A stretch of 48,096 nt of DNA from JAKJEP01 sp964580995 (lineage in GTDB: Bacteria > Planctomycetota > Phycisphaerae > Sedimentisphaerales > SM23-30): positions 1 through 48,096 of the forward strand of contig CAZOMV010000037.1 of the NCBI GenBank assembly GCA_964580995.1, given 5' to 3'. The notes beneath the pieces were generated by a model that saw nothing but the letters and a program-made list of their open reading frames with translations, was not told the DNA's origin and made no database searches. Shown piece after piece: positions 39,243-48,011 of the stretch; positions within the stretch are counted from its first letter, which is position 1; the number at the start of each line of letters is the position of its first letter. The position numbers and the translations under genes are program-made.

Positions 39243-39299
39243 GTGAAAATAGAAAGAAATCTTTGCAGAATTTTGCATGAAATTTCCGGAGAACCAAAA

Positions 39300-40472
39300 A
39301 TGTATCTCTCTTTGCCTGTTGTTCAAAACCGCCGTCGTACGCATCTGATTTTGTCTTACCTGCTGGCGGTTTTCGGCGGGGCCGGTTTCGCGCCGGCACA
39401 ATCCTCACCGGAAATCCGGCCTGAAATTGTCCCTGGTATAGAATATATCCATCAGCGGATCGGAAACCGGCCCTGGTCCGTTCACACCGTCAAAATCGAC
39501 CGCTCCGTCGACTCGTTCTATTTCCTGTCCACCCTGGCCCAGGGAAAAATCAAAGGGCTGGCCCCTCTGACCCAACAAATCGAATCTATTCCGAAACCGC
39601 TCGGCAAACCCGTCGCCGCCATCAACGCGGATTTCTTCCGCATTCAGCCCGGCCCTTACCAGGGCGACCCCACCGGCTTGCAAATCCTTCAGGGCGAACT
39701 GGTCAGCGATCCGCAGGAAGTCAGCTTGTGGTTCGATCCCAACGGCCAACCGCATATCGCCAAAGTCACACCCAAATTTCTGTTCACCACACCCGATAAC
39801 AAAACCATTCCTTTCACGCTCAATCAGGAGCGAGCGGAGAACGCCGCCGTTCTTTTTACTCCCACATTCAGTCCTACAACCTGCACAGCCTCTGGCACCG
39901 AGTTCGTGCTGGAAAAGACCCCCGCCGGCCCCTGGCTGCCTCTGAAGGCCGGCCTGCCATTCCAGGCCCGCATTCGAAACATCAGCCAAACCGGCAATAC
40001 TGCCATCGATCCCGACACGATGGTCCTTTCCCTCAGTCCCAGCCTGGTTGCGAACCTGCCCGTCTTACAGCCGGGCATGATTCTCACCTTCTCGCTGGAA
40101 ACCCAACCCGACCTGACCGGAGTGCAAACCGCCCTGGGCGGACGGCCGATTCTGCTCAAAAACGGCGAAATGGCCGATTGGGAAGATAAAAATCGCCATC
40201 CGCGTTCCGCTTTCGGCTGGAACGATCGTTTCTTTTTCCTGGTCGTTGTCGATGGCCGACAAAAGGATCTCTCCATCGGCATGACCTTTTCCGAACTGGC
40301 CCGGCTCATGCAGGAATATGGCTGCCGGGAAGCGATCAATCTCGACGGCGGCGGATCCTCCACCCTCTGGGTAGGCGGCAAGGTGGTAAACTCCCCTTCC
40401 GATGGACGGCAGCGTAGTATCGCCAACGGCCTGATTCTCATGCAAAAAATAAATCCCGCTTCCGAAGAGTGA
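39300..40472 (+). CDS. Exported phosphodiester glycosidase (NAGPA/DUF2233 family)
   Basis: A 390-residue protein with a signal peptide (about 1-33, cleavage near APAQ) and a NAGPA-type domain over most of its length. Relatives include the lysosomal uncovering enzyme, which cleaves GlcNAc from phosphodiesters, and bacterial exopolysaccharide proteins. Conserved blocks are PVAAINADFFRIQPG, TGLQILQGELV, ALGGRPILLKNGE, HPRSAFGWN and AINLDGGGSSTLW. GGAG lies eight bases before the ATG at 39300; upstream frames from 39189 overlap the M20 gene. Location before the polysaccharide operon fits a role in sugar turnover. Confidence 0.85.
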   Translation: MYLSLPVVQNRRRTHLILSYLLAVFGGAGFAPAQSSPEIRPEIVPGIEYIHQRIGNRPWSVHTVKIDRSVDSFYFLSTLAQGKIKGLAPLTQQIESIPKPLGKPVAAINADFFRIQPGPYQGDPTGLQILQGELVSDPQEVSLWFDPNGQPHIAKVTPKFLFTTPDNKTIPFTLNQERAENAAVLFTPTFSPTTCTASGTEFVLEKTPAGPWLPLKAGLPFQARIRNISQTGNTAIDPDTMVLSLSPSLVANLPVLQPGMILTFSLETQPDLTGVQTALGGRPILLKNGEMADWEDKNRHPRSAFGWNDRFFFLVVVDGRQKDLSIGMTFSELARLMQEYGCREAINLDGGGSSTLWVGGKVVNSPSDGRQRSIANGLILMQKINPASEE

Positions 40473-40505
40473 ATCCGCCTTTGCCGAAATCTTGTTTTGG
40501 GATGG

Positions 40506-41486
40506 TTACTCTGGCGACGAGACGATCTGGCAAGGCTTCCGGGTGCGTCTCACTTTGCGCCACCCTTCCTTCACCACCGACTGGATCAATCCGCCGGCCC
40601 CCATAGCCTGTTCACAGCGGCTGCAAAGGAAACTTTTCGAACTTACCGCCCCACCATATAAACGTTCCACCGCCTCCCGGCGTACCGGTCCATTCCATAC
40701 TCCCAGAATTCCATCCCGGCCCACATCTCCCCAGATCAGTTCCCGGCCCATATCCTGACAGCACATGACCGCCCGCCCGTCGAACAAGATCACCATCTCC
40801 ACCAGCGGATGATGTTCCCGGCAGCCATACAGCCGAACCGTTTCCTTCTCCTTTAACCGGTCCGGCAGCAACCGGCCCACCAAACCGCACCGGCTGATCG
40901 GCGGCAAATATTCATAATCCACACCATATTCCCGCCAGAACGCCAGCCACTTTTCCCGTTCCCCTTCCGGCCAATGGTCGTCCACCCCACGTATGCAAAT
41001 CCGCTGGGGATCATAATGTTTCACCAGATACAGGGTATTCGCCAGCGATCGTTCATAATCCAGCCCGGTAATCCGCTGATAAACTTCCGGTGTGATTCCA
41101 TGAAAACTTACATGAATCTTCCCGTTAAATCCCGCCGCCAGCAGCACCTCGATCTTAGCTGGCGTCATCTCCTGACCATTGGTATTCAGATAGACCCCGA
41201 CTTTCTGCTCCAGCGCATAGCGGACATACTCATCCAGCTTTTCCGCCAAAAACGGCTCGCCCATATAACAATACGTAATCACCGGATCAAAATGATGCTC
41301 CCGGCCGATCTGTCCCATCTCCTGAATGATCGCCCGGTATAACTGCCAATCCATAAAACCCTGGCTCTGTTTCTGCGAAAGCCGCGGATATGGGCACATC
41401 GTACACCGGGCATTGCAATACGAGTGGATATCCACCAGCAGCTTTACCGGATACTCGCGCATACGTTGCAAAAAAGGATTCAGCAT
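40506..41486 (-). CDS. Radical SAM protein with SPASM-like C-terminus
   Basis: A 326-residue enzyme. The 4Fe-4S cluster that binds S-adenosylmethionine is held by C24-x3-C28-x2-C31 (SYCNARCTMCPY). GEPFL in TYCYMGEPFL is the GGE-like motif, and YLNTNG the next strand. The end has further cysteines (MCCQDMG, FLCSRCEQAM) typical of SPASM auxiliary-cluster domains. Relatives modify peptides or sugars. An in-frame ATG at 41525 would add 13 residues; 41486 is preferred for its fit with the family. It is 22-60 bases after the transferase gene and closes the polysaccharide operon. Confidence 0.82.
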   Translation of the reverse strand: MLNPFLQRMREYPVKLLVDIHSYCNARCTMCPYPRLSQKQSQGFMDWQLYRAIIQEMGQIGREHHFDPVITYCYMGEPFLAEKLDEYVRYALEQKVGVYLNTNGQEMTPAKIEVLLAAGFNGKIHVSFHGITPEVYQRITGLDYERSLANTLYLVKHYDPQRICIRGVDDHWPEGEREKWLAFWREYGVDYEYLPPISRCGLVGRLLPDRLKEKETVRLYGCREHHPLVEMVILFDGRAVMCCQDMGRELIWGDVGRDGILGVWNGPVRREAVERLYGGAVSSKSFLCSRCEQAMGAGGLIQSVVKEGWRKVRRTRKPCQIVSSPE

Positions 41487-41546
41487 GTCTTTTCCATCGG
41501 CAATTGGTCCCCCTTCTCTGCACATTCCCGCGGAAATTCAGACCCC

Positions 41547-43076
41547 TTACTCCTTCACCAGTTCCAGGTCTTTTTCCAGGGGGACGCGCCGCTTGGAGTT
41601 GGACTTCATATTGTTCCGAATCTCCTTCAACAGCAGGTCGATTCGCTGTTCATCCTTAAGCTGCTGCTTGGCGGATTCCAGACGCAGGGTCGCAATACGC
41701 GGGATATCCCCTTCCAGCGAAAATCGCTTGGTCCATTGATTCCGGAACAGTTCGGCAATCAGTTCCTCCGAGCGTACCCACTGATAGGTCTCACAATCCG
41801 TACGGCCATCGGCATTGACCCCCTCCAGCGTCAATACCGCCCGGTCCAGCATCATCTGCTCAAAAAGCGGTTTCATCCGGTCCCAGAGAACCTCCAGTTC
41901 CGCCATCCCTTTACCGGTCTTGGCTTGATTCGCAGGTACCACCGACCAGCGAAAGCTGCCTCTCAATCGCTCCGTAAAAACGCGTACATTCAGGCAACCG
42001 GCATAAATGGCCAAAGTCACCTCCAATAGCACAAATCCCAGCGCCGACATCGCCACCCAAACCCCTTGCCCTTTGACACATAAAATCCCTGCCACCCCTG
42101 AAATCAGGGCGGACAGGCTCAAAACCAGCGCCACCCGGTTCACACTCATCCCGCGATGGCGAAGACAGTGATGAATATGCCTATGATCGCCCAGGGCTGG
42201 GGACTCGCTGGCACTATAGCGGCGCAAAATCGACAAAAAGGCATCCACGATGGGCACGCTCAGAATGATCCCGGCACAGGGCAAATAGAACACATCCTGG
42301 ATCGTGGCAATCTGAATGGTTAGCATCCCTAACAATAATCCCACCAGTTGCGAACCGCTGTCCCCCAGAAAGATCACCGCCGGCTTCCGGTTAAACAGCA
42401 AAATCGCCAAAAGACCTCCGCCCAGCACCAGCGATAATAAACCGGAGCAAAAATCACCCACCAGAAAGCCCAGTCCCGCCAGCACCAGCGATATCACCAG
42501 ACCGATACCCGAGGCCAGGCCGTCCATCCCATCGATAAAATTGAAGGCGTTACAACTACCCACCAGCCAAAATAACGTAAACGGCACCGCCAATATCCCC
42601 AACGGGATTTCAAACACACCAAAAATATCCAGCCGATGAACCGCCAGACCAGACCCCACCAGTATCATCGCCGCCATAATCTGAAAAAGAAATTTCGTCC
42701 GCGGCATAACCCGGTGAATATCATCGCAGATCCCCAACGCCAGAATAATCAGGCTCGCTGCCAGCAACGCCTTGCCTGATACATTCGAGCCAAAATACTT
42801 TGCTGCCACATCCTCAAGCCCTCTGCCCATAAAAAGCAGGAAAAGCACCCCGGATAAAATCGCGGCAAACAGCGGCACCCCCCCCAAGGTCGCCGTGGCC
42901 TTCCCGTGACGCTTGAGAAAACCATCGGGGCGGTCTAAGGCGCCCCAACGCCAACTCAAACGACACATCCAGGAGGTACAAAGTACCCCTATCGTCAGGG
43001 TAAAAAGAAATAGTATCCCGCCCGCCAGTAAAGCAATCTCCCATACAGAAAACATCGAATTTAAATTGTCTTTCAC
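41547..43076 (-). CDS. Undecaprenyl-phosphate sugar-1-phosphate transferase (WecA/MraY family)
   Basis: A 509-residue inner-membrane enzyme with about ten membrane segments that links a sugar-1-phosphate to undecaprenyl phosphate, the first step of many polysaccharides. Motifs are GICDDIHRVMP, NAFNFIDGMDGLASG, FLGDSGS and the cytoplasmic histidine loop DHRHIHHCLRHRG. A soluble C-terminal extension of about 130 residues is unusual for WecA, which ends after the membrane part. The start is GTG at 43076; an ATG at 43055 is possible. The choice of GlcNAc as sugar is typical but not proven. Confidence 0.87.
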   Translation of the reverse strand: MKDNLNSMFSVWEIALLAGGILFLFTLTIGVLCTSWMCRLSWRWGALDRPDGFLKRHGKATATLGGVPLFAAILSGVLFLLFMGRGLEDVAAKYFGSNVSGKALLAASLIILALGICDDIHRVMPRTKFLFQIMAAMILVGSGLAVHRLDIFGVFEIPLGILAVPFTLFWLVGSCNAFNFIDGMDGLASGIGLVISLVLAGLGFLVGDFCSGLLSLVLGGGLLAILLFNRKPAVIFLGDSGSQLVGLLLGMLTIQIATIQDVFYLPCAGIILSVPIVDAFLSILRRYSASESPALGDHRHIHHCLRHRGMSVNRVALVLSLSALISGVAGILCVKGQGVWVAMSALGFVLLEVTLAIYAGCLNVRVFTERLRGSFRWSVVPANQAKTGKGMAELEVLWDRMKPLFEQMMLDRAVLTLEGVNADGRTDCETYQWVRSEELIAELFRNQWTKRFSLEGDIPRIATLRLESAKQQLKDEQRIDLLLKEIRNNMKSNSKRRVPLEKDLELVKE

Positions 43077-43170
43077 GGCTGTCTTTACCTATCTTAATTT
43101 TTCAAAAGCATCCCATTCTTATGCAACCTGGTAACCTACCGATCATCATTCATCCGAATCGGTTTCCGGA

Positions 43171-45405
43171 TTAACTTCCTGGGATTTTCGTAGTCGAGGA
43201 AACCCGGCATTCATTGTTCACGAATCCCAGATTGACCGCACCGCACATCTCGATTTGTTCCGTCGTCCTGGTCTGATCCGATGGATCCGTCCGCAATGTG
43301 ACAAACAGAACCTTGCCGATTACCTGAAGCAGTTCTCGGGTAAATTCATCCGATAACGAACCCGCATCATAAAGTACCCAGTCAAATCGTTGTCTCAGCT
43401 CATGATCCAGCGAGGACAGTTGGGATATCTCATGACTCCTCGTTGTTTCTTCATCCGTCGAGTGGTGGATTATCATCAGGTTATTTACTTTCGTGGGCTG
43501 TATCACCTGTTCCAGTACATTCAGGTCCGCCAATACCTCGGACAAACCCAGCTGGCCCTCGGCCTTCGCAAACACCCGGTCCAGGGCCGGCGCCGTTTGA
43601 TTCGCATCCACCAACAGTACCTTTCGACCGGATCGTGCCAGGAACAACGCCAGATTACACGCACATGTCGTTTTTCCGTTTCCGTTCGTATCGCTTGTCA
43701 CGACTATATTTTGCTGCGTTTTCCCGAATCGCCCCAACAACCGGGTCCCGATCTCCCGGAAAATCTCCGCCGGACGCGAACTTTGATCGGTATGGACAAT
43801 CTGGCAGCGGGCGGAAAATGCCAAATCGCCGGAACTGTCTCCACCCAATTCCATATCATCCAGATTCCCCAGTACCTGCGACAGGGAAGGGGTTGATCCT
43901 GCCATTTCCACCGAAGGCACTTCCACTTCTTCTGCCGGGGTCGGGTACGACATCGCGGCCGGATAGGACGGCTGACCATATCCATTCGCCCACTGGAATC
44001 CCGGCTGCATCCCCATCGGCATATACACCGCCGGCGAACTCGATTCCGGCAAGCCGGGTGCCATCGTTAATCGTTCCATCACAAAAACAAAGGCTACGCT
44101 GAACAACACTCCTAACAATAAAATCGAGAGTGCCTGATGAACTTTGTTCAATCCGGTCGGCCTGGTGGGGATATGAGCCGCATCCACCACTTTCACCGGG
44201 GACTCGCTCATTCCCTCCTTTAAATTGAACTGACGCAACTGCGCAATGCAGTCCGTTTTAAATTTCTGCGCCATCTCATAGGTGGCCAGCAGCTTTTGGT
44301 ATTCCTGATGGCGATCCGTCAGCCGGACCCCAATCTCTTTCTGTTGATTTAACATGCCCAGCAGCGAATTTTCCTGCTTGGCCGTACCCGAATATTCTTC
44401 CAGGGTGCTTGCATAAATCGCCTGCAGCAATTTCTTCTTTTGCTCCAGCAAACTCGCCTGGCATTCTGCAATCTGAATCCGGACATTCCGCAACTTCTGA
44501 TGGCCTGGTAAATACGCATGCGCCAATTGCGATTCTTCCTCCTGGAGTTGGTTCAAATTCTGGCGAAGATACACCACCCGGTTATTCGTATTGATTTCCG
44601 GAACCAATATCTCATCATCGGTAAGTCCTTCGCCGCTGGTCAACAGATTGTTGATCGTGTCTTTTTTCGCTTCCAGTTTCAATCGCTTCATCTGGGCATC
44701 GGTTAGTTCCTTCTCGATTAACCCGATTCGGCTTTCCACCGCCGCCAGACTGCTGTCCGCACCCGTGATTAAATTCTCTTGACGAAACTGATCGAGCTGC
44801 TCTTCAATTTTCTTGATCTCCGTGTCATAGCCGGCGATCTGCTCCTGCACCTGCTGGACCGTCCGTGCATTCGCCGCCTGACGGGTCTCCGTCGAGGTCT
44901 CAATAAAAGCGGCCGTTAACTGGTTCGCAATCGCCGCGGCTTCCGGACCCGTATCCGCCACCCCTACAATATCTATCAGGCGGGAACCGGAAATCGGCTT
45001 TACCTTCACGTGCTCTTGTAATTCCTTGACTCCTTCATCCGTAAAGGACCAGTTGCCGCTATCGGCATTCAATTTCTCCGCCGTACGCGACAATACATGT
45101 CGCGAACGAAGCAACTGACATTGTGTGGTAAAATAATCACTATTGCCCCCGCCGGCCAATGCGACGATCCCGCCCATCTGCGGCTGATCCATCACCACCT
45201 GCACTTTCGTCGTCGCTTCATATTTCGGCTTACGAAGAACCGTGGCAGCAAAGGCAATGCTGCAGACCAGCAGTAAACAGGCTGCCAGTTGCCAGCGTCG
45301 TTTCACTAAAATTCGGATGGGTTGAAAAACAAGTATTGCAGCACCGGCATTTTGCTTTTCCGTACATCCATTTCCTTTGGTTTTTTGTTTCTCTTTTGCA
45401 TTCAT
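43171..45405 (-). CDS. Polysaccharide co-polymerase with BY-kinase-like domain (Wzc type)
   Basis: A 744-residue inner-membrane protein. A first membrane segment (about 38-56) and a second (about 425-445) flank a Wzz-type periplasmic part with long coiled coils (about 170-380). The cytoplasmic part is an ATPase of the bacterial tyrosine kinase type: Walker A NGNGKTTCACNLALF, Walker A' VLLVDANQTAPAL and Walker B in WVLYDAGSL, the latter two less acidic than in Wzc (DxD and DTPP). The C-terminal tyrosine cluster used for autophosphorylation is absent. The linker 450-560 is rich in Pro, Gly and Met. It controls chain length together with Wza. Confidence 0.85.
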   Translation of the reverse strand: MNAKEKQKTKGNGCTEKQNAGAAILVFQPIRILVKRRWQLAACLLLVCSIAFAATVLRKPKYEATTKVQVVMDQPQMGGIVALAGGGNSDYFTTQCQLLRSRHVLSRTAEKLNADSGNWSFTDEGVKELQEHVKVKPISGSRLIDIVGVADTGPEAAAIANQLTAAFIETSTETRQAANARTVQQVQEQIAGYDTEIKKIEEQLDQFRQENLITGADSSLAAVESRIGLIEKELTDAQMKRLKLEAKKDTINNLLTSGEGLTDDEILVPEINTNNRVVYLRQNLNQLQEEESQLAHAYLPGHQKLRNVRIQIAECQASLLEQKKKLLQAIYASTLEEYSGTAKQENSLLGMLNQQKEIGVRLTDRHQEYQKLLATYEMAQKFKTDCIAQLRQFNLKEGMSESPVKVVDAAHIPTRPTGLNKVHQALSILLLGVLFSVAFVFVMERLTMAPGLPESSSPAVYMPMGMQPGFQWANGYGQPSYPAAMSYPTPAEEVEVPSVEMAGSTPSLSQVLGNLDDMELGGDSSGDLAFSARCQIVHTDQSSRPAEIFREIGTRLLGRFGKTQQNIVVTSDTNGNGKTTCACNLALFLARSGRKVLLVDANQTAPALDRVFAKAEGQLGLSEVLADLNVLEQVIQPTKVNNLMIIHHSTDEETTRSHEISQLSSLDHELRQRFDWVLYDAGSLSDEFTRELLQVIGKVLFVTLRTDPSDQTRTTEQIEMCGAVNLGFVNNECRVSSTTKIPGS

Positions 45406-45470
45406 AACTTTTTGCCTACTTAGAATTCCCAATGGTAGCTGTCATTCGATGAGTACATGCAATTCAAACG

Positions 45471-46676
45471 TTAGTATACTCCCCCATCTGACGGCATGCC
45501 CATATCCGCTCCGGCGTCATATTGCATCCGGACACCGGTGTAAACACCTCGGCGGAACAAATCGTCAATTCCATTAAAGAATTTCTTTACCGGATCCCCC
45601 GGGACCACGATCGTGTCATTCTGTGCTAGCACGATATTCTGCTCCTTGCCTTTTCGGATATTCTCCAGATTTACCACCAAAACCTTCTCTCCTCCATCCG
45701 TGGTACGGCGGATAATCGTACACTTCTTCTCCGCCGCATTCCGGGTTGCACCGCCGGCACAACTCATTGCCTGCAAAATATTCAACGGCTTACGAAACGG
45801 CTTGGCACCCGGTTGTTCCACTTCGCCCGATACGTAGATATAACCATCACCTGCTATGGGAACATTTACGATATCACCCGGATAAATGATGGGATTGACC
45901 GCACTTCCATCTTCGGCAAATAACTTGCAGATCGGTACCAGTTCCCGTTTTACCGCCGGCCCCACGATCGGCGTATTCTTCCAGGATCCGGCTCCCGCAG
46001 CCATGGCCTCATTCTCATCCGCCGGATTATACGCACCCCGCAAAATCTCGACATCCAGTCCCGCACCACTGGTGATTCCGCCTGCTTTCGTTATCACGTC
46101 CATCAAAGTCCCGTTATCTGACTCCAACGCGACAGGACCCGGTTGGCGAATCATCCCCATGACCATCACCTTCTTGCTGCCATACTCCTTGATGCTCACA
46201 TCCACTTTCGGATCCCGGATAAATTCACGACCCAACCGCAATACCAAATCATCGCGGATCTGTTCACAGGTCATCCCCGCCACCTGCACATGATTCAACA
46301 ACGGCAAATAGATCTGCCCCAACCGATCTACTTCTGCCACTACGATCTCCTCCCGGTCCAGCTGGAGAAGCTGATATATCTTTAGCTGCAGAATATCACC
46401 CATATTTACATGATATTCCTGACTTACCTGGCCTGCACCCTGGGGAGTATCTCCTGTAACATATTGTGAATTAGAGACATAAGCGGAATTAGATCCCCAG
46501 GTGGATTGATCGGAATTCTTCATCACCTCAGCCGATTTCGGCATCGAATAAGCCACCTTATAAACCCTCGGAGGCTTCTGTTGGCATCCGGCTGACACAA
46601 CCAGAACATAGGCTGTCACTAGCAAAATCGCTGTAACCCTTTTATTTATCTGTATTTCTGTTTTCATCGCTGTCAT
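45471..46676 (-). CDS. Polysaccharide export lipoprotein, Wza family
   Basis: A 401-residue outer-membrane lipoprotein with signal peptide and lipobox VSAGC (Cys at about 31). The polysaccharide export domain (about 85-175) shows YHVNMGDILQLKIYQ and DRLGQIYLPLLNHVQVAGMT. Two SLBB-type domains follow (VMVMGMIRQPGPVAL, then GYIYVSGEVEQPGAKPF). It forms the exit channel for exopolysaccharide. The start at 46676 has AAGG five bases upstream; an ATG at 46667 is also possible. It is the first gene of the four-gene minus-strand polysaccharide operon. Confidence 0.9.
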   Translation of the reverse strand: MTAMKTEIQINKRVTAILLVTAYVLVVSAGCQQKPPRVYKVAYSMPKSAEVMKNSDQSTWGSNSAYVSNSQYVTGDTPQGAGQVSQEYHVNMGDILQLKIYQLLQLDREEIVVAEVDRLGQIYLPLLNHVQVAGMTCEQIRDDLVLRLGREFIRDPKVDVSIKEYGSKKVMVMGMIRQPGPVALESDNGTLMDVITKAGGITSGAGLDVEILRGAYNPADENEAMAAGAGSWKNTPIVGPAVKRELVPICKLFAEDGSAVNPIIYPGDIVNVPIAGDGYIYVSGEVEQPGAKPFRKPLNILQAMSCAGGATRNAAEKKCTIIRRTTDGGEKVLVVNLENIRKGKEQNIVLAQNDTIVVPGDPVKKFFNGIDDLFRRGVYTGVRMQYDAGADMGMPSDGGVY

Positions 46677-46715
46677 GCCTACCTTACTATATTCTTTGAT
46701 TAACAAAACCTTCGC

Positions 46716-46791
46716 TACTAAACATAATTTTTCCTATATTACCAATTCTTCCTATCCTGCCATCCTATCGACTTAAAATTTATGTTTAGTA
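46716..46791. promoter_or_regulatory. Paired 12-base inverted sites before the exopolysaccharide operon
   Basis: TACTAAACATAA (46716-46727) and its exact inverse TTATGTTTAGTA (46780-46791) bracket 52 bases that contain an extended -10-like TGGTAATAT on the minus strand. Two operator sites on either side of the promoter fit repression by looping or a dimeric regulator. Confidence 0.5.
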
Positions 46792-47296
46792 AGGCAAATT
46801 CCGGTTGTAGGGGATAATTAGGTAATATGAGTTATTTAGGGAATTACAATTATCCTGCTATCGAATGGTCTGATAACCGGATCCCCATCCTGATGCTTAC
46901 TCGCCGTCATACAGTAAGTAAATGTTTCCGCCCCCTGTCAAAATAGAGTAAAAATACCTTTTTACAGCGAATTACAGGCATTTTATCCCCATTGCGAACC
47001 GAAACGGACGTACTTTCCCGCCCCTCAATCATCCTTTTACAGAACCAGACCACTTATAAATCCGCGTTGGAATTCACCTTGGGTTGCCATACGCATTCAT
47101 TTTTGAAGAGGAAGGAAAATTTACAAATCCCACCCAAATAAAAATTTTTTATTCTCAAGTTGGACCTATAATCCATTGTGCTTGGTCCATATATCTTTGG
47201 CCCGGATCCCCTGAAAGCCCGATAATCATTACCCTGAGAATGTTCTTAACCCCCATATATTTCTGGATTAAGAAGGATCCGCTTCCCGCAGTAAGG
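46792..47296. other. Intergenic DNA without recognised genes
   Basis: About 500 bases of AT-rich DNA. GTAAAAA-tacc-TTTTTAC at about 46948-46965 is a perfect seven-pair hairpin. No open frame with a ribosome binding site or family likeness was found. Confidence 0.4.
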
Positions 47297-47518
47297 CTAT
47301 TCTCGCCAGGAGGCTTTACGCACGACCGCAGGGGGTAAAACGGTGTTTTCCATACGGGTATGAACCATTGCGATCAGGCGATTTTGGGCGGGAAACCAGC
47401 GCCAGGCGGGGCGTTTTTGCTGGACAGGCCAGGTTTTTCTTTGGGCACATTTTTCCTGCACATATAACCCTTTGGGATTACAGGTTTTATTCTTTTTTCG
47501 AAAAAAATGCCATATCAT
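47297..47518 (-). CDS. Hypothetical small basic protein
   Basis: A possible 73-residue protein rich in Lys, Arg and Trp (CAQRKTWPVQQKRPAWRWFP). GGGAGAG lies seven bases before the ATG, which is the main support. It has no signal peptide or membrane segment. I recognise no family. It is isolated, minus strand, in an otherwise non-coding region, and its third codon positions show no strong bias, so it may be spurious. Confidence 0.35.
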   Translation of the reverse strand: MIWHFFRKKNKTCNPKGLYVQEKCAQRKTWPVQQKRPAWRWFPAQNRLIAMVHTRMENTVLPPAVVRKASWRE

Positions 47519-48011
47519 AACTATGCTCTCCCGGGTCCATTTCGTTTACGTCAATTCACATATCGACTCCGGAAGAATCAAACTTTTCTGAACCGGAACA
47601 AAAGCAGGGGAAAAAGTGAATTTATTTTCGGCTGAGGCTTAAAATGATTGGTTTTCCATGTTTATAGCAAAGATTCTTGATGTAACGATTGGAGAAGATC
47701 AGATAAGTTATGGTAAGATAGTTAAATTAAGTTGAGTTGGTAAATGTTGAATAAAGTATAGTAAAAGATGAATAAAGTGATGTAAAAGTATGTTAAAGTG
47801 ATATAAAAGTAGGGCAAAACATAGGTAAAAGTGAATGGTATTGGCACGTGGCAATGGCCAAGAGGACCGTTTTCGCGTCGCGGACATTTGACCCAATCGA
47901 CGCTCACGCTATTCGCTTCTACAACCAATTCGGTGGGGAAGATTGCCTAGATTAACATCATAAAAAGTCGGACAAATCAGACAGGTCGGACGGGAAACAA
48001 TAAGAGCTGGC
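47519..48011. other. Non-coding right end with bent-DNA candidate and short tandem repeats
   Basis: No supported gene. It contains the phased A-tract array (47742-47830) and three 9-base units GTCGGACAA, ATCAGACAG, GTCGGACGG in tandem (47967-47993), then runs into repeat B. Confidence 0.5.
47742..47830 (+). repeat. Phased A-tract array built from 21-base repeats
   Basis: Nine runs of three or four As start at 47742, 47753, 47763, 47774, 47784, 47795, 47805, 47816 and 47827, at steps of 10 or 11 bases. Pairs of tracts form an imperfect 21-base tandem unit (AAAGTGATGTAAAAGTATGTT and variants, about four units). A-tracts in phase with the helical turn bend DNA strongly. Confidence 0.75.

Noticed and set aside
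47708..47896. Minus-strand frame of 62 codons with a repeating Leu/Phe/His pattern
   Set aside because: The 7-residue pattern is only the translation of the 21-base A-tract repeats; no ribosome binding site was seen.
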